17,406 bases of DNA from Lachnospiraceae bacterium (GCA_024694785.1 JAILJL010000104.1:1-17406); one strand, 5' to 3'; numbered from the stretch's first letter, positions 1 through 8,833 are shown. A program made the numbers and translations. The notes: generated by a model not told the origin, from the sequence alone.

Positions 1-689
1 TCCATAATATCTTCTATCTCGGGTGTCATATATATATTCTTCTGACACTTATACGCAAATCTCACGATTGAGGCGCGTTCTCCTGCCGGAACCTCCGATA
101 TAAAAAGCGCATCCGCCTCTTTAATAAGCTCTTTGAGGTTCGGATTCTTATAATGAACCGCACCTCTTATCTCATACTGCTTCTTATACTTGGATACCGC
201 TTTGACAACCTCATCAAGATGAATCTGTGTATCCGTAATAATTATGCACTTTTCAGGCTGATGAATAATAAAGAATATATCATTGCCCGCATAACTGAAA
301 ACAGCAATTATTATAAACTGCACAACTATTACATATAACAATAAATCCATTCTTCTAAATGCAAAATGCTTAATGGTATTAAGGTTAACCCTCATGATCA
401 TTACCTGAACGTAAGCGATAATATCCGTAAGCACCGTTGCCAGAAAAATGGAGAACATAATAGGCTTACTCTTACGGCGGCCAATATCATAACCACCGTA
501 AGTCCTAACAAACATGAATTCAAGAACCGCGCATGTAACACATACGATACCCATTGTACGGGATATCTGAGTCAAGCCCGGATTGTCAAAGCCTAAAATA
601 TATATAAAAGATGCAAGAAGAGACAAGTATAACACAACCTTTGTAATAAACCACGCAGATGCCTCAAATTTATGATATCTCTTTGTCAT
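1..689 (-). CDS. Polyprenyl glycosylphosphotransferase (sugar transferase), N-terminal part, cut by window edge
   Basis: An open frame of 229 codons runs without a stop from an ATG at 689 off the left edge. The start has a strong ribosome binding site (GGGAGGAG, six bases upstream). The protein begins MTKRYHKFEASAWF and shows four probable membrane segments at residues about 13-32, 43-62, 76-98 and 114-133. A soluble part follows, with a beta strand (KCIIITD, 147-153) and a second strand (ADALFISEV, 192-200), like the nucleotide-binding-like domain between the membrane bundle and the catalytic domain in this family. Known members transfer a sugar phosphate from a UDP-sugar to undecaprenyl phosphate to start a polysaccharide or glycan unit. 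The catalytic bac_transf domain would lie outside the window, so activity cannot be judged. It sits 24 bases after the amidase stop and is probably co-transcribed with it. Family call is fairly sure; substrate is unknown. Confidence 0.75.
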   Translation of the reverse strand, partial: MTKRYHKFEASAWFITKVVLYLSLLASFIYILGFDNPGLTQISRTMGIVCVTCAVLEFMFVRTYGGYDIGRRKSKPIMFSIFLATVLTDIIAYVQVMIMRVNLNTIKHFAFRRMDLLLYVIVVQFIIIAVFSYAGNDIFFIIHQPEKCIIITDTQIHLDEVVKAVSKYKKQYEIRGAVHYKNPNLKELIKEADALFISEVPAGERASIVRFAYKCQKNIYMTPEIEDIM

Positions 690-713
690 ATTATACTCCT
701 CCCTTTGCTTTCG

Positions 714-3700
714 TTACATTGCTGCCATTGCCTTCATCATATTGACAATTGAATATCCGTATCCTGCACCTGCAGCCCAGCCTTTACCATACGGATTCTC
801 CTGTATTCCGAGCCACTCTATATACTTTGCGGTACCGGCAATACCCATATAGAATCTCGGATCTACAATTTCATTAACATATTCAGGATTCTCGCAGGCA
901 TATAACTTAAGATGCTGAACCTGCGCTCTTATACCTATTCTTACATTAGGGAACGAATTACCCGGAACTCCGTTACCGGTTGCTCCTATTCCGCCGAAAT
1001 TACACTGATCCGGCTGAACGTCGCCGCCAAACTGTAAGAATCCCGTTTCCTTGAATATCTGACATGCAAGCATATCAGCCCTTACGCCCTCTGCTTCTGC
1101 CTCTTCGATAATAATCTGGACAAACTTCTCGATTGTATCCACATTACCGAATTCTTCGCATGCATATGTATCAGGGAATTCTTTACCTGACGCTACATAA
1201 TACTTAATCATCTGTTCCTTTGTAGCAACAGACCTTCCCATAATAGGTGTAAGTCCTTCTTCATCAGGATTAAGAACAATTACTTCTATCTCTTTTGCAT
1301 CGGAGAATGAACCGTATTGCGTTACCGAATTCTGATATCCCAAAGCTCTTACCATATAAGTATAATGCTTAACATCGGTTGCAGTTGTATCTTCATACGA
1401 ATTAAGCTCTTTTATAAGATCCAGCTTCTGATAGGAACCGCCCTCCGGCTTTCTGTAGATCTCATACCTGTCCGCGCCCTCAACAGGAGCCCAGTTAAGA
1501 TATACAATATGCGCATTCTCGTCATATGACATGCTTAATTCCGTAACCTTGTCAAGAAGATGTACTGCATATCCGTAACTGTATCCGGAAGTATATTTAC
1601 CATCAGTTACCTGTATTCTGTAATCGTAAGTCTCTCCAAGCTTTAATCCGTTATCTACATAAAGCGATGTTCCCGGCTTAAATGTCTTAAGTAAAGTATA
1701 CTTCTTCTCACCGGATTTCTTTCTGTATAAGGAGTACTTCGTTGCCCCCTCTACCTCAATCCAGGTAATTCTTATACTCGAAGAATTAAGCCCTCTTATT
1801 GTACATGTTGCAACCGTACTTATTCTGTAAGATGAATAACTGCTTCTGCTAATCTGCTTACCGTTTGTCTTAATGGCTTTAATTGTATAATAATACAAAT
1901 GATCTTTAGACGCCGTCTCATCTACATACTTAAGTGTCTCTCCGCCTTCAACCGTAGCGATAAGTTCAAACGTTCCGCTCTTACCGGTTTCCGAACGATA
2001 GATTTCGTAACCCGTACTTGCGCTTATCTTCGTCCACGCAAGATTAACACCGCCGCCTGCCTTCATTGTTGCACCTGTTAAAGTAGGAGTATATAATGTC
2101 TCACAAGTTACGGTTAGAGAATCTGCATCTATCTTCTTGCCATTCTTATCCTTATTATAGGTAACGAGCTTATAATCATATACCGTACCTGCACTAAGAC
2201 CGGAATCCTTAAATGTACCTGCGCTCTTTGCAATTGTTGCAATCAGACTGTAATTTGATGCGGAGTGCTTTTTCCTGTATATCTTAATTCCGTCATACAT
2301 AGCACTTGTCGGCCATGTCATTACGATTTCCTTAGAGCTTGTAGCATATAATCCCGTAAGTCCGACACCGCTCATCACAAGGTCCGATAATCCGGTAGCG
2401 CCCGTAATCTCATTCTTGTAAAAAAGCGCTTTGATATAATAGAAATAAGTCGTATCAGGTTCGATATCAAACTTATCCGAATATGCTGTCTCGGCACCTA
2501 TAGTATCAAGTAAACCGAATTCTTCATTTATATCCTTTGAACGATATATTTCATACCCTGTTGCTCCTGTAACCGCATCCCATTCTAAGTCTACCGCACC
2601 TGTTTCTTTATTGGCCTTACACTTTGTAACCTTAGGCGCTTTTACAAGCTTATTGCCTATATGGCTTGTCTCCGTCGAAAGAATATCGTACTTTACACCC
2701 TCGGCTACATCTGTTCTTATACCGATTACTCTATAGCAATATGTCGTGTTAAGCTTAAGACTGCCATCCTTAAATGAATCAACATCATTAGCGACTTCGC
2801 CGATTAATTTGAAATCTCCCTTATAACCGTCTCTTCTGTATATCTTATAGCCATCAACGTTGTCCATCTTGACCCAAGCAACATTCATCGAGTCTTCCGA
2901 CTGCTGAACTACCGCTCTTATCGGAATTGATGACATTGCATAATCACTCATGGAAGAATATCCCGTCTTGCTTCCTTCATTGGTAAAAGCTCTTACATAA
3001 TAAAGGTAAACATGTCCCTTTAATGCCGTTGTATCGGTATATGTGGTAGTTGCACCGGATGCAATGGTTGCAAGCTTCTCATGGGAATCTCCTGCTTTCT
3101 CCACTCTATACAGCTGATAGCCCTGCGCTCCGTTAATCTGATTCCATGATATCACAACAGAACCCGATACAAGATAACACTGTGCCTTACTTATCTTTGG
3201 TGTATCAAGTGAATCGCCGCTTTCTATATAGGTTCCCTTTGATTCAATTGTCTCGGAGCCCACCTTAATATAAGCACATACCATATAATAATACTTGATA
3301 TACTGCTTAACATTCTTATCTATATATTGAGGTAACCATGTTGATGGTCTTGATTCAAGTAATACGTAATCACTTTCACCTTCCGCTTTTCTGTAGACAT
3401 TATATCCGTCCACACCCGGAAGCGGAACCCAGCTAAGCTGAATCTCCGTTGCTGACATATATCTTATGTATTCCATCTCGGTACCGATCATTTTCGCGTT
3501 ACTCATTCCGGAATACTGAACAACACCATTAACCGTTGCATAAGACTGAACCTTGTATGCATAGGCCTTGTCGCTTTCCGCGGTACCGTCCACATAATTG
3601 GTTGCATCCGTTCTTCCTATCTCAACAAATGAAGCATCTCCTGCAGCAGCTCTGTAAATAATATATCCATCCATACTGAGCGCACCGGCATATGTAAGAT

Positions 3701-4997
3701 AGAACCCGTTGCTGCCGCTTCTCATAATATCCGTAAGTATCGGTGTACCAAGGGCCTTAGCGGAAACTATATTACTAAAGTAACCTTCCCTGTAACCGGT
3801 AATGCGGTTAATAAAAGGAAGAATTCTGTAGTAATACATAACTCCGACTTCGACATTTTTGTCAACTATGGAAGTTGCGGAATTGGTTACCGTTGCAACC
3901 TTTGTATAACCGCCTTCTTCACTTTCCGAACGATATAAAGCATAACCTGTCGGTCTTATCTCTCCCTGATATGTAAAGTCTATCTGGATTGAATTAGGTC
4001 CGTTAGGAAATGCATCAACCGCAGTTACCTGGCCGATTTCACCTTCAGGCTCGTCAAGTCCCAGGAATTCCGCTACTGCATCCGCATCTGCCATACCTAA
4101 GTTCTGAATCTTCTCATCACTGGCAAGTGCGATATCATAATCGGCCTGATTGTCCATAAAAGCATGTTCAATAATTACGCTCGTAATACCAAGCTTCTTG
4201 GCATATCGGTTAATGCCGTAATAATCTGCTGTCGATTTGTCATCGTATTTCTCGGATCTTGCATCCTTTGTCTTGGCACCTCTATTGTACAATCCAAGAT
4301 CTGCCAAATGACGTGCGGCAATTGTACCAAACTGCTTGGACCATTCTCCGAGATCCGGTCTGAAGTTATTATTCTGACACCATACTTCAACACCCTGTGC
4401 GTTATGTGCCGTTGAAATATTAAGATGCAGGCTCACAAGTAAAAGCGCACCTGCCTGTGCTGCCATTTCACATCTTTTATCGACTTCAAGCTTACCCGTA
4501 AGCTCCGGTGTTCTCGTCATCAATACTGTTACGTTATTGTAAGTCGACAATGAATCTCTGGCCGCAACCGCAATCTTATAATTAAGATTGGCTTCTGTAA
4601 CCTGAACGGTATCTATCCCGTTAGGCTTAGTCGGATATATATTGATTCCGTCCGTATATACGCTTGCACCCGGGTCCGAACCGCCATGTCCCGGATCAAG
4701 CATGACAATCGCATTACCTGCCTCCGTAAGGAAATGAATTCTTCTTGCAATAATATCCGCCTCGGATATAGCCGTTACCTTGGCATTCGAAGAATACACA
4801 GGTACCAAAAAATTAGAAAGCTTAATCGCTTCCGTTCTTACCTTATCGGAAAATTCCGTCCGAACCTTTCCTGTGTCCGATGCAAGATTGGCTTCACAGG
4901 ATGATGCTTTAATATCTCTGATACTGAAGAATACTACAAACAATACGGCAAATACCGACAGCATCCCCATCAAACTTCTCTTATAAAACTTACTCAC
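714..4997 (-). CDS. Secreted peptidoglycan hydrolase: Amidase_3, ten FN3 modules, C-terminal glucosaminidase
   Basis: Predicted 1427-residue extracellular wall hydrolase. Residues 1-31 form a signal peptide (basic KFYKR, then a hydrophobic run, likely cleavage after IKA). An N-acetylmuramoyl-L-alanine amidase domain (Amidase_3) spans about 95-315. Zinc ligands fit His104 (DPGHGG), Glu135 (VTEANL) and His191 (VSLHLN), and catalytic Glu277 fits VIIEHAFMD. Ten fibronectin type III-like modules follow (about 317-1237). The last ~185 residues resemble the endo-beta-N-acetylglucosaminidase family, with candidate catalytic Glu1317 in FKETGFLQFGGD and a typical NFGGIGATG stretch. One chain could thus cut both the peptide stem and the glycan strand. 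I chose GTG at 4997: it has AAAGGA ten bases upstream and gives a clean signal peptide. An in-frame ATG at 5084 lies between the -35 and -10 of a near-consensus promoter and would add 29 residues without a sensible signal sequence. Domain calls are strong; substrate and role (division, separation, remodelling) are inferred. Confidence 0.9.
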   Translation of the reverse strand: MSKFYKRSLMGMLSVFAVLFVVFFSIRDIKASSCEANLASDTGKVRTEFSDKVRTEAIKLSNFLVPVYSSNAKVTAISEADIIARRIHFLTEAGNAIVMLDPGHGGSDPGASVYTDGINIYPTKPNGIDTVQVTEANLNYKIAVAARDSLSTYNNVTVLMTRTPELTGKLEVDKRCEMAAQAGALLLVSLHLNISTAHNAQGVEVWCQNNNFRPDLGEWSKQFGTIAARHLADLGLYNRGAKTKDARSEKYDDKSTADYYGINRYAKKLGITSVIIEHAFMDNQADYDIALASDEKIQNLGMADADAVAEFLGLDEPEGEIGQVTAVDAFPNGPNSIQIDFTYQGEIRPTGYALYRSESEEGGYTKVATVTNSATSIVDKNVEVGVMYYYRILPFINRITGYREGYFSNIVSAKALGTPILTDIMRSGSNGFYLTYAGALSMDGYIIYRAAAGDASFVEIGRTDATNYVDGTAESDKAYAYKVQSYATVNGVVQYSGMSNAKMIGTEMEYIRYMSATEIQLSWVPLPGVDGYNVYRKAEGESDYVLLESRPSTWLPQYIDKNVKQYIKYYYMVCAYIKVGSETIESKGTYIESGDSLDTPKISKAQCYLVSGSVVISWNQINGAQGYQLYRVEKAGDSHEKLATIASGATTTYTDTTALKGHVYLYYVRAFTNEGSKTGYSSMSDYAMSSIPIRAVVQQSEDSMNVAWVKMDNVDGYKIYRRDGYKGDFKLIGEVANDVDSFKDGSLKLNTTYCYRVIGIRTDVAEGVKYDILSTETSHIGNKLVKAPKVTKCKANKETGAVDLEWDAVTGATGYEIYRSKDINEEFGLLDTIGAETAYSDKFDIEPDTTYFYYIKALFYKNEITGATGLSDLVMSGVGLTGLYATSSKEIVMTWPTSAMYDGIKIYRKKHSASNYSLIATIAKSAGTFKDSGLSAGTVYDYKLVTYNKDKNGKKIDADSLTVTCETLYTPTLTGATMKAGGGVNLAWTKISASTGYEIYRSETGKSGTFELIATVEGGETLKYVDETASKDHLYYYTIKAIKTNGKQISRSSYSSYRISTVATCTIRGLNSSSIRITWIEVEGATKYSLYRKKSGEKKYTLLKTFKPGTSLYVDNGLKLGETYDYRIQVTDGKYTSGYSYGYAVHLLDKVTELSMSYDENAHIVYLNWAPVEGADRYEIYRKPEGGSYQKLDLIKELNSYEDTTATDVKHYTYMVRALGYQNSVTQYGSFSDAKEIEVIVLNPDEEGLTPIMGRSVATKEQMIKYYVASGKEFPDTYACEEFGNVDTIEKFVQIIIEEAEAEGVRADMLACQIFKETGFLQFGGDVQPDQCNFGGIGATGNGVPGNSFPNVRIGIRAQVQHLKLYACENPEYVNEIVDPRFYMGIAGTAKYIEWLGIQENPYGKGWAAGAGYGYSIVNMMKAMAAM
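1287..4049 (-). repeat. Array of ten tandem fibronectin type III-like modules (protein-level repeat)
   Basis: Within the amidase gene the motif GYxxYR recurs ten times about 92 residues (276 bases) apart: GYALYR, GYIIYR, GYNVYR, GYQLYR, GYKIYR, GYEIYR, GIKIYR, GYEIYR, KYSLYR and RYEIYR. Each is followed by a short polar loop, a hydrophobic strand (for example YTKVATV or FELIATV) and a tyrosine-rich strand such as YYYRILPF. This is the usual pattern of bacterial FN3 modules. The copies are clearly divergent in DNA, so this is an old expansion rather than a recent tandem duplication. The likely role is a spacer or adhesive stalk that separates the two catalytic domains. Boundaries are approximate. 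Confidence 0.85.
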
Positions 4998-5063
4998 CTT
5001 TATAATTTCCTTTCTATACCGCAACCTATAGTTAGGCAAAATAACAAAAATACTACATATAGC

Positions 5064-5092
5064 ATTATACCTTAATCTTTTCATTATGTAAA
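5064..5092 (-). promoter_or_regulatory. Predicted sigma-A type promoter for the amidase gene
   Basis: On the minus strand TTTACA (5092-5087, five of six consensus) is followed by a 17-base spacer and TATAAT (5069-5064, six of six). Transcription would start near 5057 and give a leader of about 60 bases before the GTG at 4997. The -10 box overlaps the stop codon of the upstream glycosyltransferase (5067-5065). This would let the hydrolase and the sugar transferase be expressed separately from the polymer genes. Prediction from sequence only. Confidence 0.6.
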
Positions 5093-7713
5093 TATCGCAA
5101 TGCCTTAATCCTCAAAGCATCGTAAAATGACACTTTACCAAGTCTCGCGACTCTGTCAAAGGTATATCCCCCATACATTCTGCGTGCCTCGAAATCAAGT
5201 GCTTTTTTATTGGAATTATACGTACTCTCTACCTCAATCTGTGTATATCGCATTCTCTTTTTCCAGCGTCTTATCTTAAGTTCCGTAAAGAAAGTCACAA
5301 AGGAAAACGCGCCCAAAGTGCCGAAATATCTGAATTCCTTCGGCATCTTCTTCAAATAAGACTTATTCGCGTGCAAATCCACCGTATCGTAGAAAAAATA
5401 AAGTGTTGCATCCGGTTCATGAACGGCTTCTCTTATTTCATTCGCCACTACCATACGCTTGTCATCAAGAATATTATTAAAGTTATCACTAAATACAAGC
5501 ACCGATCTTCCCTGCAGCGTATCCTTCCTGCCCATGCATTCCGCCGTTACGCCCACATTCTCATTCAATATAACGTAATGCAACAACTTGTCAGCGCTTT
5601 TCTTCTCATCATAACGACAGAAAATAGATACGAATTCATCATATCCATCGCATTTTTCGCTGCCGTTATTATGTATTGCCATTATTATCTGCTCAGGTGT
5701 CTCAAGCTTCGGGAACGGAAGCTCTGACATCTCTATATAGACACCGCGTTCCTTAAAGTACTCACGCTCGTCATATGCAAAAAGATAAATCGGGCGCCCC
5801 GTACAGGCATAATCAAAGAACACCGACGAATAATCCGTTATAAGCGCATCACACGCGGATAGGAATTCATAGGTCTCTATACCTTCAGGAAAACGTCTTA
5901 TTCTCCTGTATTCATCATAGTTAATCTTATTTGCAACATACGGATGAAGATTAACATAGATTATCTCGTCTTCATCAAGGAGCTCGTCCATACGTCTTAA
6001 GTAGTCCTTAATCTCGTCCTCCTGGGATACGTTAACGGAACGGACATTGCCTCTATATGTCGGCATATATGCATATATCCTTCTGTCCTCGATGTCAAAT
6101 TCATGCTTGATCTTATTCTTTACATCTTTCTCGAAAAATACTTCGTTACGCGGATATCCGTACTTTATTATGGTTCCTTCGTAAAGATTGGAAATCATAT
6201 AATCACGAAGCATCTGTCTTTTCGTAAAATCATTCTGATAAAGAAGGTAATCGGCGAAAAGGAAATTCCTCTGTACATTCGCAATATCATGATAATCATT
6301 TGTTGTGGCCTTACCAAGCGTCTTAAGCGGAGTTCCGTGCCATGTATTAAGCACAACCTGCTCGGGCTTCTTAACGTACCAGTTAGAGAAACTCGTATCG
6401 GTCATAAGATACTTGGACGTTGCCATAACCTCCGCATGCATCTTACTATACATATGCACGAACTTAACACGCGAAGTGAATCCGTATCTGTCAAAAAGCG
6501 CACGGAATTCACGTTCTTTGCTCCTCGCCACACCCACAAACAGCTCATAATCCTTAAAAGCTACATCTTCGCAAAGCCCCTTTAAAAGATAGAACATATT
6601 GCCGTTTGCATTCTGTCCATGCTGGGATAACAAGAAAATCCTGTTATCAATTACCGGCTTTCTGAAGTAGTAATCATAGTAATACTGCCCCGAAAAGGTA
6701 AAATGCTTCTCGCGGATAAACTGTCTTGCTTCTACGATTACATCCTTTGCTCCGCTCGGAATTACATTTCTTGCGTGCCAGTATCCCTTACTTCTGTATA
6801 GATCCTTGCTCTTTCCATTATGTTCAAAATAAATACCGCATTCGTTAAAGTTTGCAAAGTTCTCCTGCCCGTATCGGAATCCCTCCGATACGAATCTATT
6901 CTTAAGTGCGATATTCTTAAAGGCCACGCTTTGTTTAGCCGCAACATAAAGATGCTCTTCGTATATATATTGAAGTTCGTCCTCGAAGTGATAGAACGAG
7001 TCCGCCTTCTTGAATTCCAGTATCAGATGATCGAATGCCTTGAATAAATCATATCTTTTCTCCGTAAAAAGATTGGTCAGGCTTCCGCCTCGATTAACAT
7101 AATTGTAGAACGGCTCCGTAACCTGAGAAATTCTCCTTGCATATAAAAGCATGGTGTACGTGAATACCAGATCTTCATATATGCGCAAATCCTCATAGAA
7201 AGTAGCCCCCGATCTTGCAATAAGCTCACGGGAGAATATTTTATTCCACAGATACGGAACATTGTTAAGGAAAAGCGAAGAATCCTGAAGTACTTTATTA
7301 GGAAAGCAGGATTTCTTCTCCGTTCTTTTCTCATAGAAATGTCCGTCTTTAATCCTGTAATATCCGCAGGTCACAATGTCTGAGCCCTCTTCTTTTGCCT
7401 TATTTAACATCTTCTCATACATTGTCAGATCCACATAGTCATCACCGTCGACAAATCCTATGTAATCACCCTTTGCCATACTTATCGCAAGATTTCTCGC
7501 GCGCGCTGCCCCACCGTTTTGCTTATGGATGATCTTAAGCCTACCCGGATAGAAATCGTCGATTTCGTCTATTATCTCCGCGGTTCTGTCCGTACTTCCG
7601 TCGTCTACGACAATTATCTCCATGTCTTTTTCTGTCTGGTTAACAAGAGACACAAGACATCTTCCTATGTAATTTTCAATATTATAGGCCGGTACGATAA
7701 TTGATAATTTCAT
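5065..7713 (-). CDS. Bifunctional GT2 glycosyltransferase / CDP-glycerol glycerophosphotransferase
   Basis: An 882-residue cytoplasmic or membrane-associated fusion enzyme. Residues 1 to about 230 form a GT-A family 2 glycosyltransferase: MKLSIIVPAYN at the start, VVDDGSTD at 35-42, and the metal/nucleotide-binding DGDD at 89-92. Residues about 355-715 form a glycerophosphotransferase domain (Glyphos_transf, TagF type), with NTWHGTPLK holding candidate catalytic His459, YGYPRN (518-523), YMPTYRG (549-555), NLHPY with candidate His590, and TDYSSVFFDY (626-635). Known relatives transfer glycerol phosphate from CDP-glycerol to a growing polymer; the GT2 half would add a sugar. The last ~145 residues (from SVLVFSD at 737) resemble the beginning of a further GT-B-like domain that stops short. 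The ATG at 7713 has AGGA seven bases upstream and lies four bases after the previous stop, suggesting translational coupling. Domain calls are strong; donor sugar and linkage are unknown. Confidence 0.9.
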   Translation of the reverse strand: MKLSIIVPAYNIENYIGRCLVSLVNQTEKDMEIIVVDDGSTDRTAEIIDEIDDFYPGRLKIIHKQNGGAARARNLAISMAKGDYIGFVDGDDYVDLTMYEKMLNKAKEEGSDIVTCGYYRIKDGHFYEKRTEKKSCFPNKVLQDSSLFLNNVPYLWNKIFSRELIARSGATFYEDLRIYEDLVFTYTMLLYARRISQVTEPFYNYVNRGGSLTNLFTEKRYDLFKAFDHLILEFKKADSFYHFEDELQYIYEEHLYVAAKQSVAFKNIALKNRFVSEGFRYGQENFANFNECGIYFEHNGKSKDLYRSKGYWHARNVIPSGAKDVIVEARQFIREKHFTFSGQYYYDYYFRKPVIDNRIFLLSQHGQNANGNMFYLLKGLCEDVAFKDYELFVGVARSKEREFRALFDRYGFTSRVKFVHMYSKMHAEVMATSKYLMTDTSFSNWYVKKPEQVVLNTWHGTPLKTLGKATTNDYHDIANVQRNFLFADYLLYQNDFTKRQMLRDYMISNLYEGTIIKYGYPRNEVFFEKDVKNKIKHEFDIEDRRIYAYMPTYRGNVRSVNVSQEDEIKDYLRRMDELLDEDEIIYVNLHPYVANKINYDEYRRIRRFPEGIETYEFLSACDALITDYSSVFFDYACTGRPIYLFAYDEREYFKERGVYIEMSELPFPKLETPEQIIMAIHNNGSEKCDGYDEFVSIFCRYDEKKSADKLLHYVILNENVGVTAECMGRKDTLQGRSVLVFSDNFNNILDDKRMVVANEIREAVHEPDATLYFFYDTVDLHANKSYLKKMPKEFRYFGTLGAFSFVTFFTELKIRRWKKRMRYTQIEVESTYNSNKKALDFEARRMYGGYTFDRVARLGKVSFYDALRIKALRYLHNEKIKV

Positions 7714-7717
7714 TCAT

Positions 7718-8812
7718 CTATCCTTTCACGACATCAACTATAAAATCTGTTACTCTTTCAAGCGAATGGCCATCGGTCATAGTGGCATACTTCTTTGCAA
7801 AAAACTCTACTTTCTTCAAATCCTCCTCCGGATAATCAAGTATAGCCCTTCTTAGATCAGCTTCATCCTTAATGATAGGACCCGGCATCTCATTTTCATA
7901 ATCTATAAAAAGGCCGGTCTCGCTTCTGTACTCTTCAATATCCGGCGTATAAAAGATCATCGGTCTATTGAATACCGAGAAATCAAATATAAGGGCGGAA
8001 TAATCAGATATAAGATAATCCGTTATATAAAAAAGGTCGGTAAGATTCTCGTTACTTACATTGATTGCCCTGCTGCAATCCTCCAATATATAATCACTCA
8101 TAAGTGGATGCATCTTATAAAGGAGTACATAATCATCAGGCATGCTCTCTACGAATCTCTTAACATTAAGATATTCACCCTTAAATCCTTTCATCAATCG
8201 TCCGCGGAAAGTCGGTGCATAAAGTATTACCTTACGATTGCCTATACCGTATTTTATATTAAAATATTCCCTTGCAATGCTTTCAAACCCCTCACGGAAA
8301 TAATCATCTGTTATCGGAATTCCAAGCACTTTAACCGCATCTTCCGGTACATTAAAGGCTTTTGAATAAAAAGGCTTAAAGCTTTCGGCTGCTGCCAATA
8401 CGTAATCATATCCTTTAACCTTATAATCCCTGTCCGTCTCATTTCCAAACTTCTTAATACATCCGCTTGCATGCCACAATTCGAATACTTTAATCTCAGG
8501 CCTTTTATAATTGCAGCAGATATAATTATTGAAGTCTATAATTACAAGCTTTGATCTGTTAATAAGAAATAACTGCTTAATACATGAGATAAGATACAGA
8601 AAATTACCTTTGAGGGTCTTCTTAAACTTCACAAGATGAAAATTACACTTAATCCCTCTTGCAGTAAGACTTTCTGACAATAATTTAAAGTTACCGGTAA
8701 GTTCATCACTTTCAAGCGACACAAACAATACCTCGTCCTTCACTTTCTGCCTTAGTGCAAAAGGTTCAAGTATTACAAGTATTATGTTAAGAAGTATAAT
8801 CTTTAATCCCAC
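7718..8812 (-). CDS. CDP-glycerol glycerophosphotransferase family protein, TagB-like variant
   Basis: A 364-residue member of the Glyphos_transf family with no fused domain. A hydrophobic N-terminus (GLKIILLNIILVILEPF) suggests peripheral membrane association. Family landmarks are ELWHASG with His114, LYAPTFRGR, YKMHPLM with His235, and SDYSALIFDFSVFNRP. Where the two neighbouring paralogues have WHGTPLK, this protein has WHASGCIKKFG. From memory, that form is closer to TagB/TarB-type priming enzymes, which add the first glycerol phosphate, than to TagF-type polymerases. I therefore infer a priming or single-addition role, with modest confidence. Start choice: GTG at 8812 has AGGGGA eight bases upstream. 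An in-frame TTG at 8830 has no ribosome binding site and would add six residues. It follows the TagF-like gene by 21 bases and precedes the fusion transferase by four. Confidence 0.85.
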   Translation of the reverse strand: MGLKIILLNIILVILEPFALRQKVKDEVLFVSLESDELTGNFKLLSESLTARGIKCNFHLVKFKKTLKGNFLYLISCIKQLFLINRSKLVIIDFNNYICCNYKRPEIKVFELWHASGCIKKFGNETDRDYKVKGYDYVLAAAESFKPFYSKAFNVPEDAVKVLGIPITDDYFREGFESIAREYFNIKYGIGNRKVILYAPTFRGRLMKGFKGEYLNVKRFVESMPDDYVLLYKMHPLMSDYILEDCSRAINVSNENLTDLFYITDYLISDYSALIFDFSVFNRPMIFYTPDIEEYRSETGLFIDYENEMPGPIIKDEADLRRAILDYPEEDLKKVEFFAKKYATMTDGHSLERVTDFIVDVVKG

Positions 8813-8819
8813 TTTTAAT

Positions 8820-8825
8820 TCCCCT
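8820..8825 (-). promoter_or_regulatory. Ribosome binding site that fixes the TagB-like start
   Basis: AGGGGA on the minus strand sits eight bases before GTG at 8812. It supports that codon over the upstream in-frame TTG at 8830, which has nothing similar in front of it. Confidence 0.55.
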
Positions 8826-8833
8826 GACAAGCT

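Noticed and set aside
153..596. Small plus-strand open frames near the left edge (61 and 76 codons)
   Set aside because: They lie antisense within the long open frame of the sugar transferase on the minus strand, which has a strong ribosome binding site and family-like membrane and linker segments. They have no convincing features of their own.
1287..4049. FN3 array as a DNA-level tandem repeat or recent duplication
   Set aside because: The similarity is in the protein motif pattern; the DNA copies are diverged and do not look like recent direct repeats.
5082..5084. ATG at 5084 as the amidase start
   Set aside because: It lies between the -35 and -10 of the predicted promoter, has no ribosome binding site, and would put 29 residues ahead of a good signal peptide.
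8828..8830. TTG start for the TagB-like gene
   Set aside because: No ribosome binding site precedes it, while GTG at 8812 has AGGGGA at good spacing.
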